From: Myxococcales bacterium
GTDB taxonomy: Bacteria > Myxococcota_A > Polyangia > Polyangiales > Ga0077539
NCBI GenBank assembly: GCA_030652255.1
Contig: JAUSAZ010000084.1
Span: forward strand, 1-47,446
Reading direction: 5' to 3'
DNA length: 47,446 bases
Below the pieces are notes generated by a model that was not told where the DNA came from, did not search any database, and worked only from the letters and a program-made list of their open reading frames with translations. Below, piece after piece: positions 33,185-42,401 of this stretch. The translations under genes were made by a program, and so were the position numbers. Position 1 is the first letter of the stretch, and each line of letters opens with the position of its first letter.

Positions 33185-33379
33185 CGAAGACCTCCCGGAG
33201 GGCGTCGGCGCCGCGTGGCCGCGAGCGCGGACGGGGCCGTCGAGCGTACCATCGCCCCCTCCGCGGCCGTCGCAGGGCGTAGAGCGTGAGCTGAACCGGG
33301 AAGTGGGGGAAGGGCCGTCAGTGCCGGCCGGGGATCAGGCGCGGACGCCCTCCCTCCGGGGGGAGGGCGGGGTCGCTGC

Positions 33380-36300
33380 TCAGGGCAGGGCGCGGGCGCA
33401 GCGGAAGCCGACGTAGGGGTTGGTGTTCATCTGCGGCGGCGCCGTGAAGCGCGCGACCGAGAGCAGGCCGTTCGGGTCGGTGTCGCCCCACGACCCGCCG
33501 CGGACGATGCGATCGGCCGTCGAGCTGAGGTTGCTGAGCGGGTCCAGGTTCGACGACCACGAGGGGCGGTAGGACTGGAAGGTGTCCGCCATCCACTCGT
33601 AGACGTTGCCGGCCATGTCGTGCAGCCCGCCGCTGACGCCGGTCGGGTAGCTCCCGACGCGGCGGGTGCTGCCGCCGTCGGAGCCCCCGCAGCTGCGCCA
33701 GAGCGCGCGGTCGCACGACGTGCTCGGCTGCGTGTTGCCCCAGGGGTAGAGCCGCCCGGAGACGAGCCCCTCGGAGGGGATCGCGCGGCCGCGGGCGGCG
33801 TACTCCCACTCCGCCTCGGTGGGCAGGCGCCCGCCGTCCCACACGCAGAACTCCTGCGCCGCCCAGTAGCTGACGGCGTTCATCGGGTGGGCGTCGCGGG
33901 TCGTCGATGCGGGCGACCAGTTGAACGCGCCCGACTGCGCACCCGGCGCGACCGCCGCTGCGCCCCAGGCGATGGCGTTCGCTCCCGGGTAGGCGATGGG
34001 CGCCGCGCGCACGGCCGCGAGGTCGCGCGAGCGCACCGACCACCAGGCGTTGAAGCGCGCCACGGTGACCTCGTAGGTGTCCATGGCGAAGCTGCTGACG
34101 GCGATGCTCGGCTGCTCCGGGGTGCCGCCGTAGAACGGCGAGGTCGCGTTCGACCCCACCGTGAAGGTGGGCCCGCCGATGATGGCGACGAGGCCGCAGC
34201 CGGGGGTCCCCGCGACGGCGCAGCTGCGCTGGCCGCAGACGCCCGCGACGCACGCCTGGATGGCGCCGCACACCCGACCGCAGGCGCCGCAGTTGTTGCG
34301 GTCGGCGGTGAGGTTGAGCTCGCAGCCGTTGGCCGCGTTGCCGTCGCAGTCGGCGTAACCCGCCGCGCAGGCGCAGCTGAACGAGCCCGCGGCGTTGGTG
34401 CAGGTCATGTTGCCGGCGCAGCCGCCGTTGTTGGTGGCGCACTCGTTGACGTCGACGCAGGCGCCGCCCACGAGGGCGTAGCCGGTGTTGCACGCCGCCG
34501 GGGCGCAGGCGCCCGCGAAGCAGGCGGCCGTCCCGTTGGCGACGACGCAGGCGTTGCCGCAGCCGCCGCAGTTGGCGACGCTGCTGCCGAGGTTGACCTC
34601 GCAGCCGTCCGTGGAGCTCGCGTTGCAGTTGGCGAAGCCCGGCGCGCAGGCCGCGAGGGCGCAGGCGCCCGCGGTGCACGAGCCGGTGCCGTTGGCGTAG
34701 GCGCAGGCGACGCCGCAGCCGCCGCAGTTGGCCGCGTTGGACGCGAGCGTCACCTCGCAGCCGTTGCTCCCGTCGTGGTCGCAGTCGGCGAGGCCCGCGG
34801 TGCAGACCGCCGTGGTGCACGAGCCCGCCTGGCAGGTGCGGCCCTGGGTGCAGACCACCCCGCAGCCGCCGCAGTTTGCGCTGTCGGCGTTGGCGTCGAC
34901 CTCGCAGCCGTTGCCCGCGCTACCGTCGCAGTCGCGCTGCCCCGGGGCGCACGCGTAGCCGCACACGCCCGCCGAGCAGGTCGCCGTCGCCGACGGGACC
35001 ACCGCGCAGGTGACCCCGCACGCGCCGCAGTTGCCCGTCCCGGTGGCGGTGGAGACCTCGCAGCCGTTGCCCGGGAGGTGGTCGCAGTCGGCGAAGTTCG
35101 CGTCGCACGAGCCGACGCCGCAGACGCCGTTGCTGCACGCCGCGGTGCCGTTGACGGTGGTGCAGGTCGTCCCGCATCCGCCGCAGTTCGAGGCGTCGGT
35201 GGTGATCGCCACCTCGCAGCCGTTGGCCGGGTTGCCGTCGCAGTTGGCGTAGCCCGCTGCGCAGGAGCCCATCACGCACGCGCCGCCCGCGCAGGTGGCG
35301 CCCGCGTTCGGGAAGGAGCAGGCGTTCTGGCAGCTCCCGCAGTGCGCGGCGCTGGTCTGGGTGTGGACCTCGCAGCCGTTGCCCTCGTCGGCGTCGCAGT
35401 TGGCGAGGCCGGCGGTGCAGGCCGTGGCCGAGCAGGCGCCGCTCACGCAGGTGCGACCCTGGGTGCAGGTGTTGCCGCAGGCGCCGCAGTTGGCGCCGTC
35501 GGTGGTGATCGCGGCCTCGCAGCCGTTGGCGGGGTTGCCGTCGCAGTCGGCGTGCGTGGCGTCGCAGGTGTAGCCGCACGAGCCGCCGCAGGTCGCGGTG
35601 GCGTTCGCCGGGGCGGAGCACGCCGTCGCGCAGGCGCCGCAGTGGGCGAGGTCGGAGGTCAGCGAGACCTCGCAGCCGTCGGCCGGGTCGCCGTTGCAGT
35701 TCGCCCAGCCGGCGTCACACGCGCCGAGCGCGCAGGCGCTGGCGCCGCACACGCCCGTGGCGTGGGCGTAGGCGCAGCGGGTGCCGCAGCCGCCGCAGTT
35801 GGCGGGGTCGTTGCCGAGCGCGACCTCGCAGCCGTTGGCCCGGGTGCCGTCGCAGTCGGCGTAGCCCATGTCGCAGACCGTGAAGCCGCACGCGCCCTCG
35901 GTGCACACGGGCGCGGCGTTGGCGAAGGTGCACGCGTTGCCGCAGGCCCCGCAGTGGCCCGTGTCGGTGGCGGGGCTGGTCTCGCAGCCGTCCGCCGGGA
36001 GCCCGTTGCAGTCGGCGTGGCCGGCCACGCAGACCGCCGTCGAGCAGGCGCCCGACTGGCAGGTCGTCCCGTTGGTGCAGGCCGCCCCGCAGGCGCCGCA
36101 GTGGGCGCCGCTGGTGGTCGTGTCGACCTCGCAGCCGTTGGCCGCGACGCCGTCGCAGTTGGCGAAGCCCGCCTCGCAGGTGATGCCGCAGGCGCTCGCG
36201 CCGCAGGTCGGCGTCGAGTGCGGGCCCGAGGCGCAGGTCACGCCGCAGCCGCCGCAGGAGGTGACCGAGGAGAGGTCGGTCTCGCAGCCCGCGTCGCTGT

Positions 36301-37996
36301 TGCAGTCGGCGAAGCCCGCGGCGCAGGCGGCGACGGTGCAGGCCCCGGCGGTGCAGGCGGGCGTGGCGTGGGGCAGGACGCAGGCGCTGCCGCAGCCGCC
36401 GCAGTTGGACGCGCTGCTGTTGAGGTTGACCTCGCAGCCGTCCGCCGCGACGCCGTTGCAGTCGGCGAAGCCCTCGGCGCAGGTGCCGATGACGCAGCCC
36501 CCGGCGGCGCACACCGGCGTCGCGTTGGCGAGCGCGCACGCGTGGCCGCAGGCGCCGCAGTTGGCGACGTCCGAGCCGGGGGTGGTCTCGCAGCCGTTGG
36601 AGGCCGCGCCGTCGCAGTTGGCGAAGCCGGGGTTGCAGGCCCCGACCGCGCAGGCGCCCGCCGCGCAGGCCGCGGTGGCGTTGGCGACCGCGCAGGCGTG
36701 CTGGCAGGCCCCGCAGTGCGCGGGGTCGCTGGCGAGGTCGACCTCGCAGCCGTCGACGGCGGAGGTGTTGCAGTTGGCCTGCTGGGCAGGGCACACGATG
36801 GAGGAGCAGGCCCCGCTCACGCAGGTGCTGGTGTGACCCGCGCTGGAGACGCAGGCGTTGCCGGGCGCGCCGCAGTTGGCGTTGGTGGTGACGTCGAGCT
36901 CGCAGCCGTCGGCGCGGTTGCCGTTGGCGTCGGCCCAGCCCGCGTCGCAGGTGAGGGCGCAGGCGCCGGTCGCGCACGTCGGGCTGGCGTGCGGACCCGC
37001 GGTGCACGCGACGCCGCAGGCGCCGCAGTGGGTGAGGGTGCGGGTGGAGGTCTCGCAGCCGTCAGGGCGTCTGCCGTTGCAGTCGGCGTAGCCGGTCGCG
37101 CAGGCCGAGCGGTCGCAGCGACCCTGGACGCAGGCCGCGTTGGCCGCGCCGGGTTTGCCGATCGTGCAGGGCGTGCCGTCGGGCAGCGGGGTGTTGGAGC
37201 GGCCGACGCACCGGCCGTTGCGGGGGTCGCAGACGCCCGCGGTGTGACACCCGTCCCGGTCGAGGCAGGTGACGTCGATGCATTCGCAGGCGTCGCCGAC
37301 CCGGTCGCGGTCGGTGTCCAGCTGGTCGGCGTTGGCGACCGTGGGGCAGTTGTCCTCCCAGTCGAAGCGGCCGTCGCCGTCCGGGTCCACCGCGGGCCGG
37401 TCGATGCGGAACTTGATCTCCAGTACGCGGCCGTTGATCAGCGGCGTGAAATTCGCCGTGTCGACGGTGCGGAACTCCCTCCTGTCGCGCACCACGTCCA
37501 CGTCGGCGAAGCCGAGCTCCCGGGTGTCGCCGCGTCCCGAGGGGACCAGCACGCGCACCCGGTAGCGCGCCGTGACGGAGAGGCGCTCGTCCTCGGTGTC
37601 CCAGGAGACGAGGAAGTACCCCGCGGGGTCGTTGTCCCCGTCGATGCCCGGCCTGCGCTCGGTGATGACCTGGATGCGCTCCTCGCGGCGCCGCGAGTCG
37701 GTGGTGAAGGTCGCGAGCGTGCGGCGGACGCGGCCCCGGGCGTCGAGCTCGTCGATGCGCACCGTGGGCTCGACGGTCGGGATGGTGTCGCCGTACTGGG
37801 CCGGGAGCGGCACCATCGGCGGCAGGAACAGGAAGCCCGCCGTCCCACCGTTGTGGAGCTGGTCGGAGATGACCGCCTGCGCGGCGCGACGGGTGCCGTC
37901 GCCGCCGGGCGTGTCGGTGGAGCTACACCCGACGGCGAGGAGGAGCGGCACACAGATGGCCGCGAGCGTGGGTCGCCTGAGCCTTCGATTGGACAT
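33380..37996 (-). CDS. 1538-residue lipoprotein: TSP3-like motif, 18 Cys-rich repeats, EGF-like module, FGE-fold domain
   Basis: A very large exported protein. The lipobox LLAVGC sets Cys24 as the lipidated residue. A beta-rich region covers about 45-200, a TSP3-like calcium motif about 203-240 (DPDGDGRFDWEDNCP), and a Cys-rich spacer runs to 294. Residues about 295-1240 are 18 tandem units of about 50 residues, each with DCxG..ANGCE...CG.CG.AC. An EGF-like calcium-binding motif (DVNECATNNGGC) lies in the last unit. Residues about 1270-1538 are a sulfatase-modifying-factor (FGE) fold: AVSYWAAQEFC, RLPTEAEWEYAARG, MAGNVYEWM, IVRGGSW and VGFRCAR. The two Cys that FGE needs are absent, so it is probably not a formylglycine-forming enzyme. 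RBS AGGGAGA precedes the ATG. Confidence 0.9.
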   Translation of the reverse strand: MSNRRLRRPTLAAICVPLLLAVGCSSTDTPGGDGTRRAAQAVISDQLHNGGTAGFLFLPPMVPLPAQYGDTIPTVEPTVRIDELDARGRVRRTLATFTTDSRRREERIQVITERRPGIDGDNDPAGYFLVSWDTEDERLSVTARYRVRVLVPSGRGDTRELGFADVDVVRDRREFRTVDTANFTPLINGRVLEIKFRIDRPAVDPDGDGRFDWEDNCPTVANADQLDTDRDRVGDACECIDVTCLDRDGCHTAGVCDPRNGRCVGRSNTPLPDGTPCTIGKPGAANAACVQGRCDRSACATGYADCNGRRPDGCETSTRTLTHCGACGVACTAGPHASPTCATGACALTCDAGWADANGNRADGCELDVTTNANCGAPGNACVSSAGHTSTCVSGACSSIVCPAQQANCNTSAVDGCEVDLASDPAHCGACQHACAVANATAACAAGACAVGACNPGFANCDGAASNGCETTPGSDVANCGACGHACALANATPVCAAGGCVIGTCAEGFADCNGVAADGCEVNLNSSASNCGGCGSACVLPHATPACTAGACTVAACAAGFADCNSDAGCETDLSSVTSCGGCGVTCASGPHSTPTCGASACGITCEAGFANCDGVAANGCEVDTTTSGAHCGACGAACTNGTTCQSGACSTAVCVAGHADCNGLPADGCETSPATDTGHCGACGNACTFANAAPVCTEGACGFTVCDMGYADCDGTRANGCEVALGNDPANCGGCGTRCAYAHATGVCGASACALGACDAGWANCNGDPADGCEVSLTSDLAHCGACATACSAPANATATCGGSCGYTCDATHADCDGNPANGCEAAITTDGANCGACGNTCTQGRTCVSGACSATACTAGLANCDADEGNGCEVHTQTSAAHCGSCQNACSFPNAGATCAGGACVMGSCAAGYANCDGNPANGCEVAITTDASNCGGCGTTCTTVNGTAACSNGVCGVGSCDANFADCDHLPGNGCEVSTATGTGNCGACGVTCAVVPSATATCSAGVCGYACAPGQRDCDGSAGNGCEVDANADSANCGGCGVVCTQGRTCQAGSCTTAVCTAGLADCDHDGSNGCEVTLASNAANCGGCGVACAYANGTGSCTAGACALAACAPGFANCNASSTDGCEVNLGSSVANCGGCGNACVVANGTAACFAGACAPAACNTGYALVGGACVDVNECATNNGGCAGNMTCTNAAGSFSCACAAGYADCDGNAANGCELNLTADRNNCGACGRVCGAIQACVAGVCGQRSCAVAGTPGCGLVAIIGGPTFTVGSNATSPFYGGTPEQPSIAVSSFAMDTYEVTVARFNAWWSVRSRDLAAVRAAPIAYPGANAIAWGAAAVAPGAQSGAFNWSPASTTRDAHPMNAVSYWAAQEFCVWDGGRLPTEAEWEYAARGRAIPSEGLVSGRLYPWGNTQPSTSCDRALWRSCGGSDGGSTRRVGSYPTGVSGGLHDMAGNVYEWMADTFQSYRPSWSSNLDPLSNLSSTADRIVRGGSWGDTDPNGLLSVARFTAPPQMNTNPYVGFRCARALP

Positions 37997-38152
37997 GGAG
38001 TCTCCCTTGTTGCGACCGACCGGGAGCCCACGGTGTGTGCGCGCCCCTTTCAGCCAACGGGAGACGTTGCCTGACGTTCTTCCAGAACCCGGTAGCAGGG
38101 CGGTGGCAACGCGGGTGCACCGCGGGCGTGGGCGGGCGCTCCGACCGAGCCG

Positions 38153-38668
38153 TCAGGGCGCTTGCGACGAGGTCCTGGTCCCGCGTCGCGAGGCCAGCAG
38201 CAGCCCGGCCCCCACCGCCCCCACCGCCACCGCCACCAGCTCGAACACGCCCAGCGCGAAGACCTCCGTCGCGCTCAGCACCTTCGTGCTGGTCGGCGAC
38301 TCGTGGGCCACCTCGACGATCTCGCCGGGCTCCGGGTCGCTGCCGATGAGCACGAGGCACGGCGCGTCGGAGCTGAGCGACGCGGGCGCGCCGTTGACGG
38401 TCAGCTCGTAGGTGCGCTCGCAGCTGAAGGCGCCGCCGCTGCGCGCGCTCGACGTGGTGCGCGCGGCCGCGAGGCGGGCCTGCGTGTGGGGCCAGTCGGC
38501 CCAGTGGAGGGCGCGGATGCCGCGGCTGAGCAGGAGGGATCCGCCGGAGAGAACCCCGATGGCGAGCAGCAGCAGGCCGAAGAAGCGCAGCGGGTGGGGC
38601 TGCGCGGGCTGCGGCGGGTACCGTGACGGCTGCTGGTACGGTGGCGGCTGCTGGTACGGTGGCGGCAT
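38153..38668 (-). CDS. Two-helix membrane protein, DUF3592-like
   Basis: A 171-residue protein. A cytoplasmic Pro/Gln/Tyr-rich N terminus with two tandem PPPYQQ units is followed by a hydrophobic helix (about 28-48, FFGLLLLAIGVLSGGSLLL). An extracytoplasmic domain with two Cys follows (TTSSARSGGAFSCERTYELTV, SSDAPCLVLIGSDPEPGEIV), then a second helix (about 137-160, VFELVAVAVGAVGAGLLL) and a basic tail. The pattern (two membrane helices around a small beta domain, with a C....Y.Y.V-like strand) recalls DUF3592 proteins. Function unknown. The 156 bases upstream, up to the big lipoprotein gene, hold no clear feature. Confidence 0.75.
   Translation of the reverse strand: MPPPYQQPPPYQQPSRYPPQPAQPHPLRFFGLLLLAIGVLSGGSLLLSRGIRALHWADWPHTQARLAAARTTSSARSGGAFSCERTYELTVNGAPASLSSDAPCLVLIGSDPEPGEIVEVAHESPTSTKVLSATEVFALGVFELVAVAVGAVGAGLLLASRRGTRTSSQAP
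38628..38663 (-). repeat. Two tandem 18-base units in the N terminus of the DUF3592-like protein
   Basis: The unit GGCTGCTGGTACGGTGGC is present twice in a row (38628-38645 and 38646-38663). It encodes PPPYQQ on the minus strand, so it is an in-frame duplication within a disordered N terminus. Confidence 0.85.
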
Positions 38669-38725
38669 ACGGGTGGGCCCGATGGTGCGCGCGCGCGGGC
38701 CGAAGCTCCAGGGGCCCCGGCGGCG

Positions 38726-39118
38726 CTACACCGCGAGCTCGAACTCGAAGACGTAGTGGTGCTTCCCCTCGACGATCTGGATGTCCATTCGCCCGGAGAG
38801 GCCCTTGAGCCCGCCGGTGCCGGAGTCGGGCACCACGGTCACCGAGAGCGTGCGCTCGCCGCGGGTCATCACCCCGCTGTGCTGGAGCACGAAGGTGCCC
38901 TGCCTCCCGTCGAGGGTGCCCGTGACGCGCTCGATCGCGACGTAGCCCGCGGAGCCGTCGACGGGCGTGCGCGCGCCGATCATGTCGACCTTGCTCGTGG
39001 CGTCGAGCGGGCCGGAGAAGCGCTTGTCGAAGCTCACGCGCCCCAGCGAGACGCCCTCCACCACGTCGTAGGGCGGCTCGGCGTTCATGGTGATCTCGAA
39101 GGTTCCGTTGGCGTTCAT
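38726..39118 (-). CDS. DUF3224 family protein
   Basis: A 130-residue single-domain protein. The text FDKRFSGPLDATSKVDMIGARTP, YVAIERVTGTLDGRQGTFVLQHSGVMTRG, LSVTVVPDSGTGGLKGLSGRM and GKHHYVFEFEL is characteristic of DUF3224, a small beta-barrel family with similarity to allene oxide cyclase. Activity is not established for the family. The start ATG at 39118 is used; the upstream extension of the frame is antisense text. It is divergent from the FG-GAP lipoprotein gene, with a 147-base gap. Confidence 0.9.
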   Translation of the reverse strand: MNANGTFEITMNAEPPYDVVEGVSLGRVSFDKRFSGPLDATSKVDMIGARTPVDGSAGYVAIERVTGTLDGRQGTFVLQHSGVMTRGERTLSVTVVPDSGTGGLKGLSGRMDIQIVEGKHHYVFEFELAV

Positions 39119-39265
39119 GGTGGGGAGACCTAGCGCCACGACGCGGCGGTGTCTCGCAAGAACCCGACAGCCCCGGACGGATCCCCCGCGCCGCTTCGCC
39201 GCAGGGGCGGTGGTCGTCCGGCGGCCCTTGTTGACGGTGGCTGCGGGTGTGTTCCTGTCAGGCGC

Positions 39266-41380
39266 ATGAGCGCTCGCGAGCCGTCGGTGTGTGTCGTCGC
39301 CCTGGCCGCCCTCGCGCTTGGCTGCGCGCCCGAGGAGGGCACGCTCGCGCCCGACGCGTCGCGCCTCGACGCGCGCCCCCCCAACGACCTCGCGGGCGAT
39401 CGCCCCGTCGCCGCCGACCTCCCCCGCCGCGACGCCGCGACGGACATCACCCCGGGCGACGCGGCGCGCACCGACGCCGCGAGCTCCGCCGACGCGACCA
39501 TCCGCGCCGACGCAGGCGACGCGGGCGCTGGGGACGCGGGCGCGGGCGACGCCGGCCCGCAGCGGTGCACCGTGACGCCCTCGGCGGAGCCCTTCCGCAG
39601 CCCCGCGCTGCGGCTGCACTGGCGCGCCACCGCGGGGATGCCCTTCGCGGGCGCCGACCAGGTGTGCTCGACCCCGGTGGTCGCCGACATCGTGCGCGCC
39701 CGGGCGGGCGAGGAGGAGATCCCCGAGGTCGCGTTCATGACCTTCTCGTGCGAGTCGGGCTACCCCCGCTCGGCGCTGCGGGTGATCTCCGGGCGCGCGC
39801 CCCACCGGCTCCTGTGGTCGCAGAACGGCTTCGGCGCGCCCAACGACGAGGCCGCGGATTTCGGCCTGCGCTGGGACGGCCACCCCGCCGTCGGCGACCT
39901 CGACGGCGACCCCGCCAACGGGCTGGAGGTCGTCGCGGTGACCGCTCGCTTCGGCCTCGCGGCCTATCGCAGCAACGGGCGGTTGTACTGGCGCTCCGTC
40001 GAGCCGCTCACCGGGGTCAACGGCGCCAACCCCTCGGTGAGCATCGCCGACCTCGACGGCAACGGTGTGCCCGAGGTGATCGCGGGCGGCGCGGTGGTCA
40101 ACGGCCGCACCGGCGTGGTGCGCTGGCAGGCGGCGACGCGCGGCACCAACGGGCAGGGGCCCCTGAGCGTGGTGATCGACCTCGACGGCGACGGCGGCTT
40201 GGAGCTGATCACCGGGTCGGCGGTGTACGACGCCGCGGGGGTGCAGCGCTTCCGCATGGGGTCGGGCGAGGGCTTCGCGGCGGTGGGCGACCTGCTCGAC
40301 GCGCGCGGCAACGCGGGCGCCGACGGAGCGCCCGAGGTGGCGGTGATGGCCGGCGGAACGCTCACCCTCTACGACGGCATGACCGGCGCCTCGCGGTGGA
40401 GCGCGCGGCTCCAGGGCGCGTCGGCGCTGGGCGGCGCGCCGACGGTGGCGGACTTCGACGGCGACGGGCACGCGGAGGTGGGCGTGGCGGGCGGCGACCG
40501 GTACACCCTCTTCGACCCGGACTGCCGCGCGGTGGGGCCCGACTGCGTCGCGGTGGGCGTGCGCTGGGCCACGGTGACCGAGGACACGTCGAGCAACGTC
40601 ACGTCGAGCACGGTGTTCGACTTCAACGGCGATGGCGCGAGCGAGGTGGTCTACAACGACGAGGAGCGCTTCATGGTGCTCGACGGGCGCACCGGGCGCA
40701 TCGTCTTCCAGGACTTCAACCCGAGCCAGACGCGCACCGAGCAGGCCATCGTGGCGGACGCCGACGGCGACGGCCAGGCGGACATCGTGTTCGGGGCGAA
40801 CCAGTGCGTGGCCTTCGCGGGCAACACCATCCCCGCGGGGCAGGCGGCGACGCAGCGGGTGCCGGGGCTCGAGATCTGGTCGTCCGGCGACGGCTCGTGG
40901 GTGGCCGCGCGCCCGCTCTGGAACGAGCACGGCTACCACATCGACAACATCAACGACGACGGCACCATCCCCCGGCGCGAGGCGCCCTCGTGGCGCACGC
41001 ACAACACCTTCCGGCTCAACCGGGCGCGCGACCGGGCGCTGCTGGCGCCGGACCTCGCGGGCGCCCCGGAGGCGCCGACGTGCCGTCTCTCCGTGGCGAG
41101 CGTGTGCACCGTGGTGCGCAACGAGGGCGACGCGCCGGTGGGGGTCGTGACCGTGGGGGCCTACGACCGGGCGCCCTCGGCGATGGGCGCGCGGCGGCTC
41201 GGGATGGCCGCGACGACGCGGGTGCTCGCGCCGGGGCAGAGCGAGCGGGTGTGCGTGGAGATCCCGGCGCCGGCGGCGGAGACGCGGGTGTGGCTGCGGG
41301 TGGACGACGGGGGCGCCGCGCGCGAGTGCGACGAGGGGGACAACGTCGCGGAGGTGACCGTGGCGTGCGCGCCGGCCTGA
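39266..41380 (+). CDS. FG-GAP repeat lipoprotein with Asp/Ala-rich linker
   Basis: A 704-residue surface protein. The signal ends at a good lipobox (ALGC, Cys20). Residues about 21-98 are an Asp/Ala-rich linker that ends in repeated DAGDAGAG units. The rest is a beta-propeller-like series of FG-GAP/VCBS repeats (GDLDGDPANGLEVVA, ADLDGNGVPEVIAGG, IDLDGDGGLELITG, ADFDGDGHAEVGVAGG, FDFNGDGASEVVY, ADADGDGQADIVFG). The C-terminal part (about 600-704, TVVRNEGDAPVGVVTVGAYD, ETRVWLRVDDGG) resembles a CARDB-type adhesion domain. Start ATG at 39266 gives the signal peptide. It converges with the gene at 41393 with 12 bases between. Confidence 0.9.
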   Translation: MSAREPSVCVVALAALALGCAPEEGTLAPDASRLDARPPNDLAGDRPVAADLPRRDAATDITPGDAARTDAASSADATIRADAGDAGAGDAGAGDAGPQRCTVTPSAEPFRSPALRLHWRATAGMPFAGADQVCSTPVVADIVRARAGEEEIPEVAFMTFSCESGYPRSALRVISGRAPHRLLWSQNGFGAPNDEAADFGLRWDGHPAVGDLDGDPANGLEVVAVTARFGLAAYRSNGRLYWRSVEPLTGVNGANPSVSIADLDGNGVPEVIAGGAVVNGRTGVVRWQAATRGTNGQGPLSVVIDLDGDGGLELITGSAVYDAAGVQRFRMGSGEGFAAVGDLLDARGNAGADGAPEVAVMAGGTLTLYDGMTGASRWSARLQGASALGGAPTVADFDGDGHAEVGVAGGDRYTLFDPDCRAVGPDCVAVGVRWATVTEDTSSNVTSSTVFDFNGDGASEVVYNDEERFMVLDGRTGRIVFQDFNPSQTRTEQAIVADADGDGQADIVFGANQCVAFAGNTIPAGQAATQRVPGLEIWSSGDGSWVAARPLWNEHGYHIDNINDDGTIPRREAPSWRTHNTFRLNRARDRALLAPDLAGAPEAPTCRLSVASVCTVVRNEGDAPVGVVTVGAYDRAPSAMGARRLGMAATTRVLAPGQSERVCVEIPAPAAETRVWLRVDDGGAARECDEGDNVAEVTVACAPA

Positions 41381-41392
41381 CGCGCCGGAGGG

Positions 41393-42352
41393 TCAGCGCC
41401 CGATCGGCGTGACCGTCCCGGTCTTGCCCTCGCGCACGGTGATGCGGATCTCGTTGTGGGCGCTCGCGGCGCTGGGCGGCAGGTCGACGTGCACGTCCAT
41501 GGTCATCTCCATGCTGCTCGACAGCGCCGGGGTGGTCGGCGCCACGGGGAACATCCCCCGCAGCGTCACGCGCATCGTCCCCGAGCGCACCGACGAGCGC
41601 GGCGGGAGGTTGGCCATCGCCGTGATGGTGCCGTTCATCTCCGCGGACACGTCGAGGCAGGGCGTGCGCTGCACCGTCGCCGCGCCGTTGATGCGGGTCT
41701 GCCCGCTGAGCGTCGCGGTCACGTTGGCGGTGCGCAGCAGGTCGCGCTGGGCCACCTCGGCGTTGATGGGCCACACCGCGCCCACGGCCTGCCGCTGCGT
41801 CGTCCCGAAGACCTCGTCGTCGCTGGCGCCGCCGATGGACATCGAGACCACCACCCCGAGCGCCTCGCGCACCGGCCGGTCGACGGGCCGTCCCCCGACG
41901 GTGACCCGCGCCTCGGCGCCCCGCTGCGCCCGCGCGACGGTGACCACCTGGCCCGGGCGGAGCAGCACGCGAGACCCGCTGGCGTCCTCGGACTCGAGGC
42001 GCTCGATGGTGTACTCCGACTGCAGCGCCTTGCCCTCGGGCGAGACCGCGAGCACGCGCTCGACGGCGCGGAAGTGCACCTGGAGGTGCTCCTCCCGGTC
42101 GGTGGGCGGGCGGCCGTTGGCGTCGATGTGCGTCGTCTGGTGCTTCTCGCCCTCGACGGTGATCCGGGCGCGCTGACCCACCCGCACCGCGCGATGCAGC
42201 CGCACCGCGTAGGTGCCCTCGGCGGCCGGCGGGGTCTGCGCCGCGCCGCGGTGGGCGTAGCTGAGCGGCACCCCGGCGAGGGCGAACGCGACGGCGAGCG
42301 CGGCCCCGCGGAGGAGGGACGAAGGGCGGGGCGAAGGGGAAGTGGGCTTCAT
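41393..42352 (-). CDS. Exported protein of unknown function
   Basis: A 319-residue protein. A signal peptide (about 14-33, RGAALAVAFALAGVPLSYA) leads to a beta-rich body: YAVRLHRAVRVGQRARITVEG, HQTTHIDANGRPP, LQVHFRAVERVLAVSPEGKALQSEYTIERLES, RVLLRPGQVVTVAR and VDVHVDLPP near the end. No Cys cluster, metal site or membrane helix is visible after the signal. A few strands look like a lipid- or ligand-binding domain, but I do not recognise the family. It lies 49 bases downstream of nothing in the same direction (the next upstream gene, at 42402, ends there), so a short operon with the outer-membrane gene is possible. Confidence 0.75.
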   Translation of the reverse strand: MKPTSPSPRPSSLLRGAALAVAFALAGVPLSYAHRGAAQTPPAAEGTYAVRLHRAVRVGQRARITVEGEKHQTTHIDANGRPPTDREEHLQVHFRAVERVLAVSPEGKALQSEYTIERLESEDASGSRVLLRPGQVVTVARAQRGAEARVTVGGRPVDRPVREALGVVVSMSIGGASDDEVFGTTQRQAVGAVWPINAEVAQRDLLRTANVTATLSGQTRINGAATVQRTPCLDVSAEMNGTITAMANLPPRSSVRSGTMRVTLRGMFPVAPTTPALSSSMEMTMDVHVDLPPSAASAHNEIRITVREGKTGTVTPIGR

Positions 42353-42401
42353 CGTGGCGGCACGATCGCACGGGACGACACGCGCCGGTAGCGCGGCGCC
42401 G

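Noticed and set aside
34300..37100. Possible CRISPR array (regular units of about 150 bases)
   Set aside because: Units are coding repeats of about 50 codons with diverged sequence; there are no short identical repeats with unique spacers.
33620..38074. Plus-strand open frame of 1484 codons opposite the Cys-rich repeats
   Set aside because: It is the complement of the tandem repeats (Val/Gly/Ala-rich). The minus strand has signal peptide, Cys spacing and the FGE fold.
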